Source of the DNA: Sordariomycetes sp. S80-01Y
Lineage: Eukaryota; Ascomycota; Sordariomycetes
Reading direction: 5' to 3'
Assembly (NCBI GenBank): GCA_037042185.1
Contig: JAXQJY010000025.1
Span: 310,001 to 374,000 of the forward strand
Length of the DNA stretch: 64,000 nucleotides
Shown here: positions 20,632-31,686 of the stretch, in pieces
How positions within the stretch are numbered: the stretch's first letter is position 1
Layout of the letters: each line of letters starts with the position of its first letter
Position numbers and translations under genes: made by a program
The notes under the pieces: generated by a model
The model's input: only the letters and a program-made list of their open reading frames with translations
What the model was told of the DNA's origin: nothing
Database searches by the model: none

Positions 20632-20923
20632 GATACCTGAACACCAACCACCAAACAGGTTTTTCATGTTATTTATTTTTATTTTTGGATCTAGGCTAAG
20701 AGATCTGAGGACTGAGTAACTAGGGCTATCAGATTGGGTAATCCTAGCCATAAGAGCTTACGGAAGGGTAGTCCTGGTGGTGCCCCTGTCGTGTGCGGGT
20801 TGTAAAATAGCATTATCTACAAGTGGCTCATTAAGAACTACTCCAAGTCCACGTCTCAAATACCTGAGGTGTCACCTTTAGCAGTTGAGGGCTTGGAATT
20901 GCATTGTGTTAGGTCAATGAGTG

Positions 20924-21949
20924 TTATAGCTCGTCCTTCGCCTCCATTTCGACTTGCAGCTGCATGACAAGACCAGCGCCAACCATTGATCCCATATATA
21001 TAGCCCCAACCGCACTCTTCATCATTGCAGCTGCATCTCCCGCGGCGAAACACCCCTTCACACTCGTCTCATTCATCGGCGTCGACACTTCAATGTCACC
21101 TGATGGCGTGAGAGCGAGCCCAAGCTGCTCCACCAATCCTCCCGCTCGTTGCTCGATCTCGGGGTGGCTGGCAACAAAACCTTCTTCTGCTGTTGATCCG
21201 TCTTCGAAAGTTAACATGACGCGTGGGCCGTTGTCGATCAGGGCCAGCGATGCCACCTTTCTGTTGTCGACCGTGATCTTTGACGATGAGATCAGAGGTG
21301 GCACGGTAGTGCTCAGATCAGCAACTCCGTTGGTATATATGGTGACATGTTTGGACAGTCGCTTGGCCATGCGAGCAACGTGGGTCACTATTTCGGCCTT
21401 GTTGACGAACCCACCGGCGAGGATACCTGCGGATTCGGCGCCACGCTCTTCAAATCCGTGGCAGAAGAGGCAGTGGAAGCTATGTAGATTGTTTAGTGTA
21501 TGTTTCATGTGTTGAGGGAAAGATACTTACAGTCCACGTCCCCAGCATTCGGCGTATCCCGGAATAGTCTTCTCGAGTTTATCCCTGACTCCTGTCGCAA
21601 GCCCCAATTTCCGCGAGCGGTAGACGGTCCCCGCTTCATCGGTAGCCTCAAAATTCCCATCTTCAAGCTTTTTAACCTCCTTCACGGTTGCGATCTTGTA
21701 CTCGATGCTAGAGTATCGGGTCTTAAGGTCCTGTCGGCATTTGGCGCGAAAGTCTTCAGGGTCGACGTGGTCGAACCCAGCAACGTTGTGCATGTGCTTT
21801 GACACGGCATTGCGGTAGTGTCCTGAGTCCAGTATCAAGGCTGTATGAGTCTGCCGAGCGAGGCCTGCTGCTATCGAAAGGCCGGCTGGTCCGCCACCAA
21901 TGATGAGAACATCGTAGAGAGCTGGAGTCGCCATTCTGATGGAGACCAT
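20924..21949 (-). CDS. Thioredoxin-reductase-like FAD oxidoreductase (GliT-type family)
   Basis: Two exons, 21949-21531 and 21479-20924, joined by a 51-base intron (GTAAGT donor, ACATAG acceptor), give 324 residues. A second ATG at 21934 (MATPALYDVLIIGG) would shorten it by five residues and is perhaps the better start. The N-terminal FAD loop is VLIIGGGPAGLS. The redox pair is CLFC in WGRGLFHCLFCHG, created exactly across the intron. The late FAD motif is CFAAGDAAAM. This matches low-molecular-weight thioredoxin-reductase-like oxidases that make disulfides or oxidise alcohols and thiols in secondary metabolism (GliT, HlmI, TdpE3-like group); true thioredoxin reduction is less likely. The protein ends in KDEL but has no signal peptide, so ER retention is doubtful. 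A decayed copy of its 3' end sits behind the PKS. Confidence 0.9.
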
Positions 21950-22726
21950 TTGGTAGAGCTTTGGAATCTGGAAAAGAGGACGGGATGTATCAATTGAGAC
22001 AGTTTCTGCAAATTATGTTGTAAATTTGAGTAGGAGGTAATGGTATGTCAAGTTCGGAGAAAGACACGAGAGGAGCAATTATATTCTTGAAATCCGGAGA
22101 CTTTCCCTGACACGCGCCGAGTTCCCGGAGACATATGGTGGATGCGGCCCCACATCGGACCCGAGCTTCGGGGACTTTGCGGGGTTGACCGGAGTGGTCA
22201 CTTGCTTGCTGTCAATAAGAGAGCGGAAACTTTACGGATACTAAGAATAGCTCTGGGTGCTTCCTTGAACTTCCACAAAGGACTAGTTTGATCATCTTTG
22301 AGCCTTGCTGACGTGTTACATCATGATGTCATAAAGGTCATCTCGCGCGAGGTACGACGGCAAGCCCTTCTTACCACAGTGACCACGGTAATAACACATC
22401 AGTATCGCCTGGGTTGACCAATTTGAAGTTTTTCTTTCTAGGCTTAGCGATTTGAAAAGACTTAAAACTGGAACAAGCTGCTTATCAGTTCAAAGTAGAA
22501 AACCGAGCGGTAGATGTCCAGCTACAAGCAGGAAGATCAGTAGTCACAGCTCCACTTGGGGGTTTGAATATCATGGTGTATCTCTACTTCGTAGTCTAGT
22601 AAACTTTCTACTATAATCTCCACTTTAGCAATTCTAGATGGTTATAGGTGCCGCGTAAGCCCCGACCCATGAGGGCCTAGGACTATGCACAGCTAGAATC
22701 GCAACGCTCTAGAGTTGATCTAGTTT
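21950..22726. other. Intergenic, FAD oxidoreductase to alpha/beta hydrolase
   Basis: About 780 bases upstream of the FAD gene and downstream of the hydrolase gene. It contains the palindromic tcatgatgtcat-type stretch near 22320, but I can support no gene or named regulatory site. Confidence 0.4.
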
Positions 22727-23896
22727 TCATGCCGAACCATCATGAATTTTCCAAGACTCCTCTCCTGTATTCCCTTTTGTACCATGTTCGAGGACCCAAG
22801 GAATGACCTCGATAGAAACGTTGTCAAACGCCTGACTTGACTCCAGCCCTGGCCACCGTCGGAAACCGTGTGGCAGACCTGGGAATACGTGCACATTCGT
22901 AGGAACACTACATGCATACCGTTAGTTAATTCCATGTTATTTTGATGACCATAGTAATGTTATGAGCGAAGGCTGGACTCACCTCAAATTCTCCAGCTTC
23001 TTGGCGAACAACAGACCATCGTCTCTCAGAGGGTCAGCCCCTGCCACAAGAAACGCCGTCTTGGGCCAGCCACGCAAATCAGCCTCGGGCACAAGGGGTA
23101 TATTCAGAAGTCTGTCTGTTTCATCTTCTGCCCCGAGGAGGTTGCTGAACAACTGCATCCTCTTTGAGGGTATCACTGGTCGTTCGGCGCACTGCGCTTT
23201 AGCGGAGACACCCAGTGATGCGAAGAGATGGAAGGGATAATTGTCGATGTGGATGAGCCAAGGTATCGACATGATCATACCACCGATGCACATCTGGACA
23301 CCCGGCTTTGATCGACTGTCTTCGAGATGTCGCAGGCACACGCCCGCCGCCAATGTCGCTCCAGCCGAGATGCCCATAACGCCAATGCCAGGAGACAGCG
23401 ACACTCCGAGCGACGCGGCGTTCTGTCTCACATACTCAAAAGCATCCCAGGCATCGTCTGTCTGCGCAGGGTGTTTGTACTCGTCTGTATGACGATAGAT
23501 GACACTCAGTACGGTGACACCAGTGTTGTGGGCAATATTGCAGCAGAGGAGGTCGTCCGTCGTCTCGTCGCCGAACAGAAACCCTCCACCATGGTAGTAG
23601 AGTAGCGCCCTGTTTTGCCCCTCAATCTCTCCTTTCAGGGGCTTATAGATCCTCAGGGGAATGCTATGGGAACCTTTCGTAGGGATGTGAACGGTTGAGG
23701 CGGCCGTCACCTTGTCCAATCCGAGATCAGCTATCAGCTTCGCCGATACGGCGCGTCTTGTTTTGTTCGACGTTTCGCGTAACTCTGATGCCTCTGAGAC
23801 CTCATTGTTCGAGAAGCCATCCGCAGCGGCGGCGGGGTTTGCCTCGGCGAAAGCCTTCCACTCCTCGCTGGGGGGTCCAAATCGGGAGAAGTCCAT
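22727..23896 (-). CDS. Alpha/beta hydrolase, HSL/esterase family
   Basis: Two exons, 23896-22983 and 22907-22727, with a 75-base intron (GTGAGT donor, CTAAC branch, GTAG acceptor), give 364 residues. The start MDFSRFGPPSEEW is chosen; an in-frame ATG at 24133 would add 79 low-homology residues. The oxyanion motif is HGGGF. The nucleophile elbow reads GISAGAT rather than the usual GDSAGG but keeps Ser. Asp is in ADPLRDDG. The catalytic His is in FPGLPHGF and is encoded only by the second exon. Members hydrolyse esters and lactones of small molecules. It is a cytosolic enzyme by sequence and a candidate for release or maturation of the nearby polyketide. Confidence 0.88.
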
Positions 23897-24670
23897 TGCT
23901 TCAAAGATGGCTGTGAGCTTCTCACTCGATGTAATCAGGCTTGGCTGCCTGCAGGATGGCACCGACTCAGGCTTGCTGGACCTTTTCTCAGCCTCTTCTT
24001 GACCCTGTAGTGCTGTCCGCGGGCATCGACGTCCGCAAGTGGCCAAGTGACCAAGCCAAGCAATCCCTTGAGGATACCAGTTATGCTTCCCGTCCTTCCA
24101 ACTGGCTGAAGATTGACTTCCACTCGAAATCAAATTGAGTGCAGATAGGGACTTGATGTTCCAGGCTGGAGATCAATGTCCGTCCCCGCACTTGTACCCA
24201 GGTGAGGGGCCTGACGGCCAGCGCTGCGGAGTTGTCGGAAACTTCCTCAGCCCCGAGATTGGGGAAAATTCACCTCGCGTAGCAACCGTGCATGGATAAG
24301 CCGCCAGCAGGTGTGGAGATCGTCACGAGTGCGAGGTTCGTCAATAGCCAGCTCCCCCTGACTCGAGTCGGCAGCCCCGGCTAGACTGGCGCGGGCCTAG
24401 CCTGTCTTATTAGTCTCCAGGCTATCGACGAGCCCTCAACTCCAGCCCAGTGGAGTCCCCGCAAACCCCAGCATGAGTCGGGGTTGCATGTCCGTGGGGA
24501 GGGTCGGTCAGAATCTGGGGAACGTCAACCCTCAAGCTCTGCCTCGACATACATATAGGAGCTGGAAGATCAGCATTGGGGTCATGAAGAGGCAGAGACA
24601 CATCGGCACGCGGTGACGACCTCTCCTTATCTTTCAAACCCGCTCATTGTGCGCTGAGCAGTCCGACACC
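23897..24670. other. Divergent promoter region, hydrolase and MFS transporter
   Basis: The hydrolase (minus) and transporter (plus) start here head to head, about 770 bases apart. Shared control is possible. Part of the left side is open in frame with the hydrolase. There is no separate gene. Confidence 0.45.
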
Positions 24671-26369
24671 ATGGCCACCGTTCAGCAGGCAGCGGAGCAG
24701 GCCGGCTCCATCGCTGATGAGAAGGCTTTCAACGTCGAGACGAGCCATCTTGAGCAGTCTCTCCAGGCCGGCCTCTCTCATGAGGAAGCAACCTTTGTGC
24801 ATGAGTATCCCAAGAAGGATCATGAGAAGACCTTCAGGACTGTCGACTGGCACCTGATGCCCTTGCTCATGTCCCTCTACCTCATCGCCAACCTTGACAG
24901 GTAAGCTCTCCCAACTCCTTACCTCCAGCCTCTGAGCACCGCTGACGGTGACCTCGACAGAGCCAACCTGGGCAACGCCAAAATCGAAGGCCTCGAGGCC
25001 GATCTCAAGATGAAGGGCAACGACTACAACATCGCCAACATGATGTTCTTCGTACCCTACATTCTCTGCGAAGTCCCCGCCAACGCCATCCTCATCAAGT
25101 TCAAGAAGGTCTCGCACTGGATTGGCCTTATCGTCACGGCCTGGGGCATCGTTATGACCTGCTGTGGTTTTGCGCAGAACTTCGGGGGCTTGGTTGCATG
25201 CCGTGTCTTGCTTGGGATTTTCGAGTGAGTCGATCCATTCAAAGGAATTCGTGGAGACATGAGTGCTAATCTAGAGCTACAGGGCTGGATTCTTCCCGGG
25301 CGCCGTCTACATCCTCTCCCAATGGTACCCTCCGCACATGACGCAGCTGCGCATGTCCCTCCTGTACTGCTCCGCCGCCATGTCGGGCGCCTTCTCCGGA
25401 CTCCTCGCTGCGGCGATTGCCAAGATGACCGGTCTGGGAGGCTACAACGGCTGGCGCTGGATCTTCATCCTCGAAGGTGTTCTAACGGTTCTTCTTGGGA
25501 TCCTCGCCTTCTTTTGCCTGCCAAACTCGCCCAAGCTGTCCGGTCGGTGGTTGAACGAGCGCCAGGTGCGCTACCTGGATCTTATGCACCAGAAGCACCG
25601 TGGCGTGAGGAAGCAACACCAAGAGCATGGCCCAGAGGCGGAGGCAGAGGTCAACAAGGGTCAGAAGTGGAAGATTCTCATCTCGGTCCTGACGGACTGG
25701 CAGATCTACCTGCAAGCCTTCCTCTTCATGTCCAGCTCAGTTCCTACCTACGCGCTCAAGTTCACTCTTCCCCAGATCATGGTCAACATGGGCTTCTCGA
25801 GCACCAAGGCCCAGCTGCTTTCTGCCCCGCCGTACGTCGCTGGTGCGGTGTCTGCTATCGTCGCATCGAGGTTCGCCGACAGAGTCACCTGGCGCCTACC
25901 TTTCATCATCGGTCCGCAGCTCAGTCTCATGATCGCCTACGCCGTGCTGTTCACCTTCAGCGAGAACATTGCCAGCAACGTCGCCGTGTGCTACACCTTC
26001 ATCCACTGGGCCACCATCAGCGTCTACCCCATCGTCCCCGGCGCCAACACCTGGACAGTCAACAACCTGGCTGGGTCGGCCAAGCGCGCCATGGGCATCG
26101 CGTACATGATCGCCCTCGGCAACTGCGGTGGAATCATTGGCAGCTTCATCTTCCAGGAAAGCGAGAGTCCGAGGTACCAGACTGGCTGGGGTACGGCTTT
26201 GGGGTTCATCTGCTGGGGTGTGGTCTGTGCCAACATTCTCGAGATCGTGTACAAGTGGCAGAATAAGAAGAGAGAGAAGTTGACCGAAGATGAGGTCAGG
26301 GCTAAGTACACAGATGACCAGCTGGAGAAGATGGGAGACCGGAGCCCGCTTTTCCGGTACGCTCTCTGA
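24671..26369 (+). CDS. MFS transporter, Dal5-like anion:cation symporter family
   Basis: Three exons, 24671-24900, 24961-25224 and 25283-26369, give 526 residues. Both introns have good donors (GTAAGC, GTGAGT) and CAG acceptors. The start ATG lies in CACCATGG. The soluble N-terminus precedes WHLMPLLMSLYLIANLDR, the first membrane segment and family signature. The hallmark GIFEAGFFPGAVY-ILSQWY of the allantoate permease group is created across intron 2. About twelve membrane segments are predicted, with a central basic loop after LNERQ. Relatives import vitamins, allantoate or organic anions; in metabolite loci they may export or import products. It is transcribed away from the alpha/beta hydrolase and marks the likely right edge of the polyketide locus. 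Confidence 0.92.
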
Positions 26370-27141
26370 GTTCTCCGCCGGTCAGTTGCTTGCCTCGGAG
26401 AGGAACACGGGGCAAGTAGATACACGCCCTCCAGGCTTGAATCGAATAGAAGTACACATCTTCTGCATTTAAGCGTCTTATAGACCCTGTGCCTTCATCC
26501 TTCTATCTACTGCATCATATGCGGCAGTGTGAATCGTCAGGGCTCTCTTTGATCATCCAATGCCGTAGGCTTCAGATCACAACAGGCAGTGAGAGAGGTT
26601 ACACACAGTGTGATAAACCACGCAACCCAGCTGCTCATGAAGTGACGATCAGTGCTCATCATCCGATTCCATGCTTGTGAAGTTGTGTTGACGGTCGTTC
26701 GGGTGCGGTCGACGGGCGGAAAAGGGATAGGGGAGAGAGCGGAAAACTAAGGTAAGGGGACGAGGCAAGATCTCTAGAATGCAGAGGTTGAAGGTGGACG
26801 TAGAGAAACGCACAGTACAGAGGAGACGTCTTAGAAAATTCTCGGCGAGATTCACTGCTGTCCATAACTGCTCGCCAGCCTGTGATGGCCATTAGCAAGG
26901 CGGTCAAAGTAGAGCCGGAGCACGTCGACTCTGGAAGAAAGGGCGGAAAACCGGTGCGGAAAACTCTTACAAGACGGGAAACTGTTGGTGAGGCCGAAAT
27001 CTCTGGGACAACGTCAACTCTCGATATGCCTTGTCGTAGAACTGTATCAAAGGAAGAGTCCGGCGTTGATACAAAGCCATGGTGATGACACTGCGCTTGT
27101 TATGTTTTTGGCTTTCATTTTCCGTCCTTCTGCTACATCGT
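26370..27141. other. Intergenic between MFS transporter and RIO1 gene (convergent)
   Basis: About 770 bases between two convergent genes. Nothing recognisable was found. The open frame that runs on from the RIO1 exon to 26967 is an artefact of ignoring the last RIO1 intron. Confidence 0.5.
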
Positions 27142-28736
27142 CTACTTCTTCCTCCGCGAGGTGCTGCTGACGATCTTCTTCTTGACGTGCTTTGGTATCT
27201 TCTCCTTGCGCTTTTCGCGCTTAGCCTCCTTGACGGCCTGCTTGTGCGCCTGCTTCTGTTAGCATTGCCTGTTGGCCTCGTGTGCGGTCTTGTACTTGCC
27301 TTTTTCTCATCCTTGTCCTCGAAACGCCGGCCCCTGGGAGTGCCCTTCTCAAAGTTCCTGTCGTCGTCATCATCTCCGCTGTCGAGCGACGCACCCTCGT
27401 CCGAGCCGGAGTCATCGCTCTCGGCTTCGTCGTCCTCGGCACCGTCCTTCTTGACGACAGAGTCTGCCAGGAGGCTGTTGTACACCAGCTCATCGCCCCC
27501 TCCCTTCTCGAGCTTCGTTCCGTCGCGCTCTATGTCGTAGACCTGGTTGAGAGTTTGAGGGATGTACTGATTCCTGAAGACTTCATTGTCGACCTCCTGC
27601 TCTGCTGCCTGCTCCTCGTCCACCGCATCGACCGCAACCTCGAATAGCTTTTCGATGTTCTCCTGCATAGCAGGCTCGTCGTTGGGCAAATCGGTCGCGG
27701 TGATGAAGTTGAACAGCATGCGGTCAGGGAGCGTATCGACTCGCTTTCTCCGGAAGAAGTCGCCCACGTTCTTGATATCCATCCGCAGGAACTCCAGTGA
27801 GCGAGGGTGATCCGGCTCAACTGACTGTGATACATCGATGATGTACAGCTTTTCGTCGTGGTAGAGGATGTTGTACTCGGACAAATCAGCGTGGACCAGA
27901 CGACATACTTGGTACATCTTCCGCATCAAGCCCAACAGTTGGATGTAGAGAGACCTCCAGAGCTCATCGCCCTCGATGACGGCGTCACGAAGTCGAGGGT
28001 ACGCCCAACCTCTGTGATCACCCAAGAAGCTCATCGCCAGGACGTGGAGTTTCAAGCTCAGGGGTTCTGGGCTGGGGATGCCGGCGCTGTGTATCCTCCT
28101 CAGGTTCCTGTACTCCTTCTCTGCCCACAGCTTGACCATTTTCCTGTTGTTGCCCTTGTCGAACCCACTCTTGAATCGATATTCGCCGGTAATGTATCTT
28201 TCTCGATCCTTGAACACCAGGATACTCGTCTTGTACACCTTGATCGCCCGCTGCGTCGCCTCGCCAGCATCGTTGTAGCTGACCGCACCGTACACATTCG
28301 CCTCCTTACCAGTGGATATGGCACCGTGCACCTCAGCTACGACGCCCCTGTTGATCATCTGCAATAGAATCATGCGGGTGCGCTGGTCGAGAACCTGGTC
28401 TGAAGTAGCCCGATCGGCCTTGTCGCGTTCGCGGTCTTCGCCCTGCTTGACGTCGTCAAGGCGGATTTTGGCGGCATGGCGGGAGAGGGCCGAGACCTGG
28501 TCGTCTACGCTCGCTTTGGTATTCGCCGTGGGCTTGATGTTCGCGGTGGCACTGCCGGGTGTCTGGCGATTGTACCGAACACCTGCTGATCCGTCGTCCC
28601 ATTCCTCTTCGTCGAAGACGTCGTCTAGGTCCTCATCGTTCTCGTAGTTGCCGTTGGTGGCATTTGTCTCGCCTTGAATAGGCTGGTTCGTCTGGTGCTC
28701 AGCCGAAGCTGCAGCCTGTGTCGCTTGATCAGCCAT
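27142..28736 (-). CDS. RIO1: RIO1 atypical serine/threonine kinase
   Basis: Atypical kinase/ATPase needed for late maturation of the 40S ribosomal subunit. It has two exons, 28736-27300 and 27249-27142, giving 514 residues. The flexible ATP loop is STGKEANVYGA, the catalytic loop is HADLSEYNILYH, and the metal loop is IDVSQSVEPDHP, all RIO1-specific. The N-terminus is acidic and the region after the kinase is Asp/Ser-rich. The intron of 50 bases begins with GC (GCAAGT), has a GCTAAC branch site and ends in CAG. Only this join restores the basic RIO1 tail (HKQAVKEAKREKRKEK then PKHVKKK) before the stop. Reading through instead gives an unrelated Arg/Ser-rich end. This is a conserved single-copy housekeeping gene. 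Confidence 0.96.
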
Positions 28737-29670
28737 TATGGGAGTCGTGAGAGCGCTGTTATTGATGTTGAAGCGCTACGAATCTTTTTTTGGAGGGGTC
28801 GCTGGTTTTTATCTTATCGCGGGCATCGAACGAGGGGCAATTTCAGTGGGGCGCAACGAGACTTCCTCAGACTCAGGCGGGCAGTCTGTGGTGACTCAAC
28901 CACTCAATCCAGGGCTTCCACCGCCGCTGCCTCTCTTGGGCCGCAGCACCAGCCACGATATCCATACTGATGCATGCGCTGCTTTGTAAAACTCACGATG
29001 GCTGCCCAAAGACCCATTTCGACTCATCGAACGGGTGAGCGGCAACAAGGTAAAGGTGAAGCGTGCGCACGCTGACTCACCCACCACCTCGAAAACCGCA
29101 CACGACAGTCACGGTTCGGTTTATGTCTCCGTAAGCACCAACGACTTAATCGTCCGGCAAGTATCTGTTCAGACCGAACGGCCGAGGCGAAGCGATGCTG
29201 GGGCTCTCGCTGTCTCCATTCCGTAAGCGCGATCTTCACCCTCGAGAATTCATTCAGCTGCCTTCCAAGCTTCGTCGATGAGACATCTCAAAACGCGTCG
29301 CAATCCCATCATCGTGTCTCGGTATCCCCGTCCAGCGACATGTCTCCCTCCAATAGCCGGCTCGCGTTCAAATAAGCATATTCGATACCTCGCTTCGCGA
29401 CGCTTCGCGATCGAATCTGCATTCCACCGTCGGAGATCTCCAGGAGAACGCATTCCTGTGATGCCTCAGTATGGGATTGTTACCGCGGCTGTCTTGGGCC
29501 GGGACGAAAGGCCTCCGGAGGGAGAGGAAGGGAGGTGCTGATGGGAGGGATACTTGAAGGCATGGAAGTCCATGTTTTGCCGTATCTCGCGTAGTTGTCA
29601 GTCTGTTGGCCTGGAAGTGCCGTCGTCCCGTCGCTGAAGTCGTTCTGTCCGTCACCAAGTCGTTGTCGCC
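28737..29670. other. Divergent promoter region, RIO1 and aspartic protease
   Basis: About 930 bases between divergently transcribed genes. A perfect tandem 10-mer (cgcttcgcga twice, 29391-29410) is the only small repeat noted. No gene is supported. Confidence 0.45.
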
Positions 29671-30999
29671 ATGAAGAGCACCACCATCCTTCTCGCCGCC
29701 CCTCTGGGCGCTTGGGCCGCTGCCCTCAACAGCGCCGTGCTCTCCTCCCGCGACGCTTCCAACACCACCGTCTCCCGAACCGGCTCGGCATTCAGTCTTG
29801 GAGAAGTCCCCAACCGCGACTACAATGGTGGTGACGCGCCCATGGAGATGCTCAAGGCTCACACCAAATTCGTCAACACTATCCCTCCCCAACTCCAAGC
29901 CGCCGTCGACCAGAACCCGGATATGAAGGCCAAGTTCAAGATTTACCTGCAAGATGGGGGCGACGAGAGGGGTACCGTGGAAGCCCGTCCCCCGCCCTTC
30001 TACGACATCCAGTACGTCGTCCCCGTGGACATCGGCACGCCAGCGCAAAGGACGTATCTGAACTTGGACACGGGGTCGAGTGACCTGTGGACCTTCACGA
30101 CCGATACCTACAAGCCCTTCGTCGATGGGCAGACCCTGTACGACCCCAATGCCTCAGAAAGCTCAAAGGAACTGAAGGGGGAGGCTTGGTCTGTCAAGTA
30201 CGGTGACGGCGCAGGTGCGAGCGGTATCGTGTATACAGATAAGGTCGCACTTGGCGAGACGAGCTTCGATGAGCAGGCCATACAGTCAGCGGTTCAGGTG
30301 TCCTACGCCATCGCGCAAGACTCCTTCTCCTCCGGCATCCTGGGCATGGCCTTCAGTGACGCCAACACCGTGAGGCCGACGAAGCAGAAGACGTACCTCG
30401 ACAACATCCAAGAAGATCTCGAGCAGCCCCTCTTTACCGTCAACCTCCAAAAGGGCAAGCCAGGCAACTATAACTTCGGCTACATCGACTCCTCAGAGCA
30501 CACCACCGAGATCGCCTACAACCCCATCGAAGAAGGCACCCCCTTTTGGAAAGTCCCCATGTCGGGCTACCAGATCGGCTCCAACCGCCCCTTCACCGAG
30601 TATCCCTGGTCCGGCGTCGTCGACACGGGAACGACGCTCCTCCTCGTCCCTGATGCTATCGTGCGGGACTACTACGCAACCATTCCTGGGGCGCACTTTG
30701 ACCCCTTCCTGGCCATGATGGTTTTCCCGTGCAAGGTCGTGGTGCCGGACTTCACCTTCGGCTTCGGCGACTACCGCGGGACCGTGCCGGGTCACTACAT
30801 CAACTACGGGCGATCCTCGGGCGACGACTGCTTCGGCGGTATCCAGAGCAGCGAGGGGATCGGAATGGCCATCATCGGAGACGTGCTCCTGAAGGCACAG
30901 TTCGTGGTGTTTGATATAGGAAACAGGACAGTCGGGTTTGCTGGCAAGGAGACGTTGCCAAGGGGGCCGATCAATGGGACGCCGATGTTGATGCATTAG
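29671..30999 (+). CDS. Secreted pepsin-type aspartic protease (family A1)
   Basis: A 442-residue single-exon preproprotease. A hydrophobic signal peptide covers about residues 1-18 (TTILLAAPLGAWAAA), and a propeptide of about 85 residues follows. The catalytic Asp pair is Asp133 in LDTGSSDLW and Asp318 in VVDTGTTLLLV. The flap carries Tyr in KYGDGAGASG. A disulfide pair is likely between Cys in VFPCKVV and DDCFGG. The end FDIGNRTVGFA is the usual last strand of the family. The enzyme should work outside the cell at acid pH in protein degradation or plant/insect tissue attack. There is no GPI signal, so it is soluble. Confidence 0.93.
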   Translation: MKSTTILLAAPLGAWAAALNSAVLSSRDASNTTVSRTGSAFSLGEVPNRDYNGGDAPMEMLKAHTKFVNTIPPQLQAAVDQNPDMKAKFKIYLQDGGDERGTVEARPPPFYDIQYVVPVDIGTPAQRTYLNLDTGSSDLWTFTTDTYKPFVDGQTLYDPNASESSKELKGEAWSVKYGDGAGASGIVYTDKVALGETSFDEQAIQSAVQVSYAIAQDSFSSGILGMAFSDANTVRPTKQKTYLDNIQEDLEQPLFTVNLQKGKPGNYNFGYIDSSEHTTEIAYNPIEEGTPFWKVPMSGYQIGSNRPFTEYPWSGVVDTGTTLLLVPDAIVRDYYATIPGAHFDPFLAMMVFPCKVVVPDFTFGFGDYRGTVPGHYINYGRSSGDDCFGGIQSSEGIGMAIIGDVLLKAQFVVFDIGNRTVGFAGKETLPRGPINGTPMLMH

Positions 31000-31686
31000 A
31001 TAGACGTGAATCTTGAACTTTCTATATGCCTTGCTCTACTTGCATTTCACTGTGATGAAAAGCGATAATAACATGCGTTGGTGCATCCGAGGTATGCCAG
31101 CATGACTAAAACAGGCCGTTGTATTTCGATTGGTACTGGAAGCTTGAATTCATTTCTCTTAGCTCATCAAATTCAGGTCCGTCGCATCTGCCCACAGTCG
31201 GACGGAGCCGAGCGTGACCGAACACTGTTATGACAACTACGTTGTTTGGGGTTTCCTCTTTACAACTGAATTGGTTTCACAACACTCCGGTCATCCATCA
31301 AACTAAGCGGAACTCTCCGAATCTCCTTTCTCTAAAAGGCCTATCTCCATCGGACTTAACTCGAGGCAGATGGCGATGCCACCGGGTAGGCGCAGGAGTT
31401 TCGGAATCCCGCCTTGGCCATTCAGGGGCCAAGCTTTTTACCCCACGATTGATCGACGCGACGTCATGTTGTCAGCAGACTGCAGATGGGGAAGGGGAAT
31501 TGATGTCAGGCTTGTCAGCAGCCTGCATGTTAAATGGCCCTCGTACGACACGAGCCTCGGTCCTTGGAATCGTGAAGATTCAAATCTTGCACGGAGTATC
31601 GAATATAAAGGGACTCTCGAGAGCTTACGGACATCTACAGCTTCACGCAGGACGGGGAAAACTACACCATCTTTTCAAGGACCGCC
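31000..31686. other. Intergenic, aspartic protease to NmrA-like gene
   Basis: About 690 bases. It holds the TATA element of the next gene at its right end. A plus-strand open frame from 31230 overlaps the next gene out of frame and is not supported. Confidence 0.45.
31604..31610 (+). promoter_or_regulatory. TATA box of the NmrA-like gene
   Basis: TATAAAG located 83 bases before the ATG at 31687, inside gaatataaagggac. Spacing and sequence are typical of a fungal core promoter. Confidence 0.45.

Noticed and set aside
25259-26266. 335-codon frame overlapping the MFS gene
   Set aside because: Arg/His/Leu-rich out-of-frame translation of the transporter's third exon.
26967-27141. Read-through C-terminal extension of RIO1
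   Set aside because: Removed by the GC-AG intron, which restores the conserved RIO1 tail and an earlier stop.
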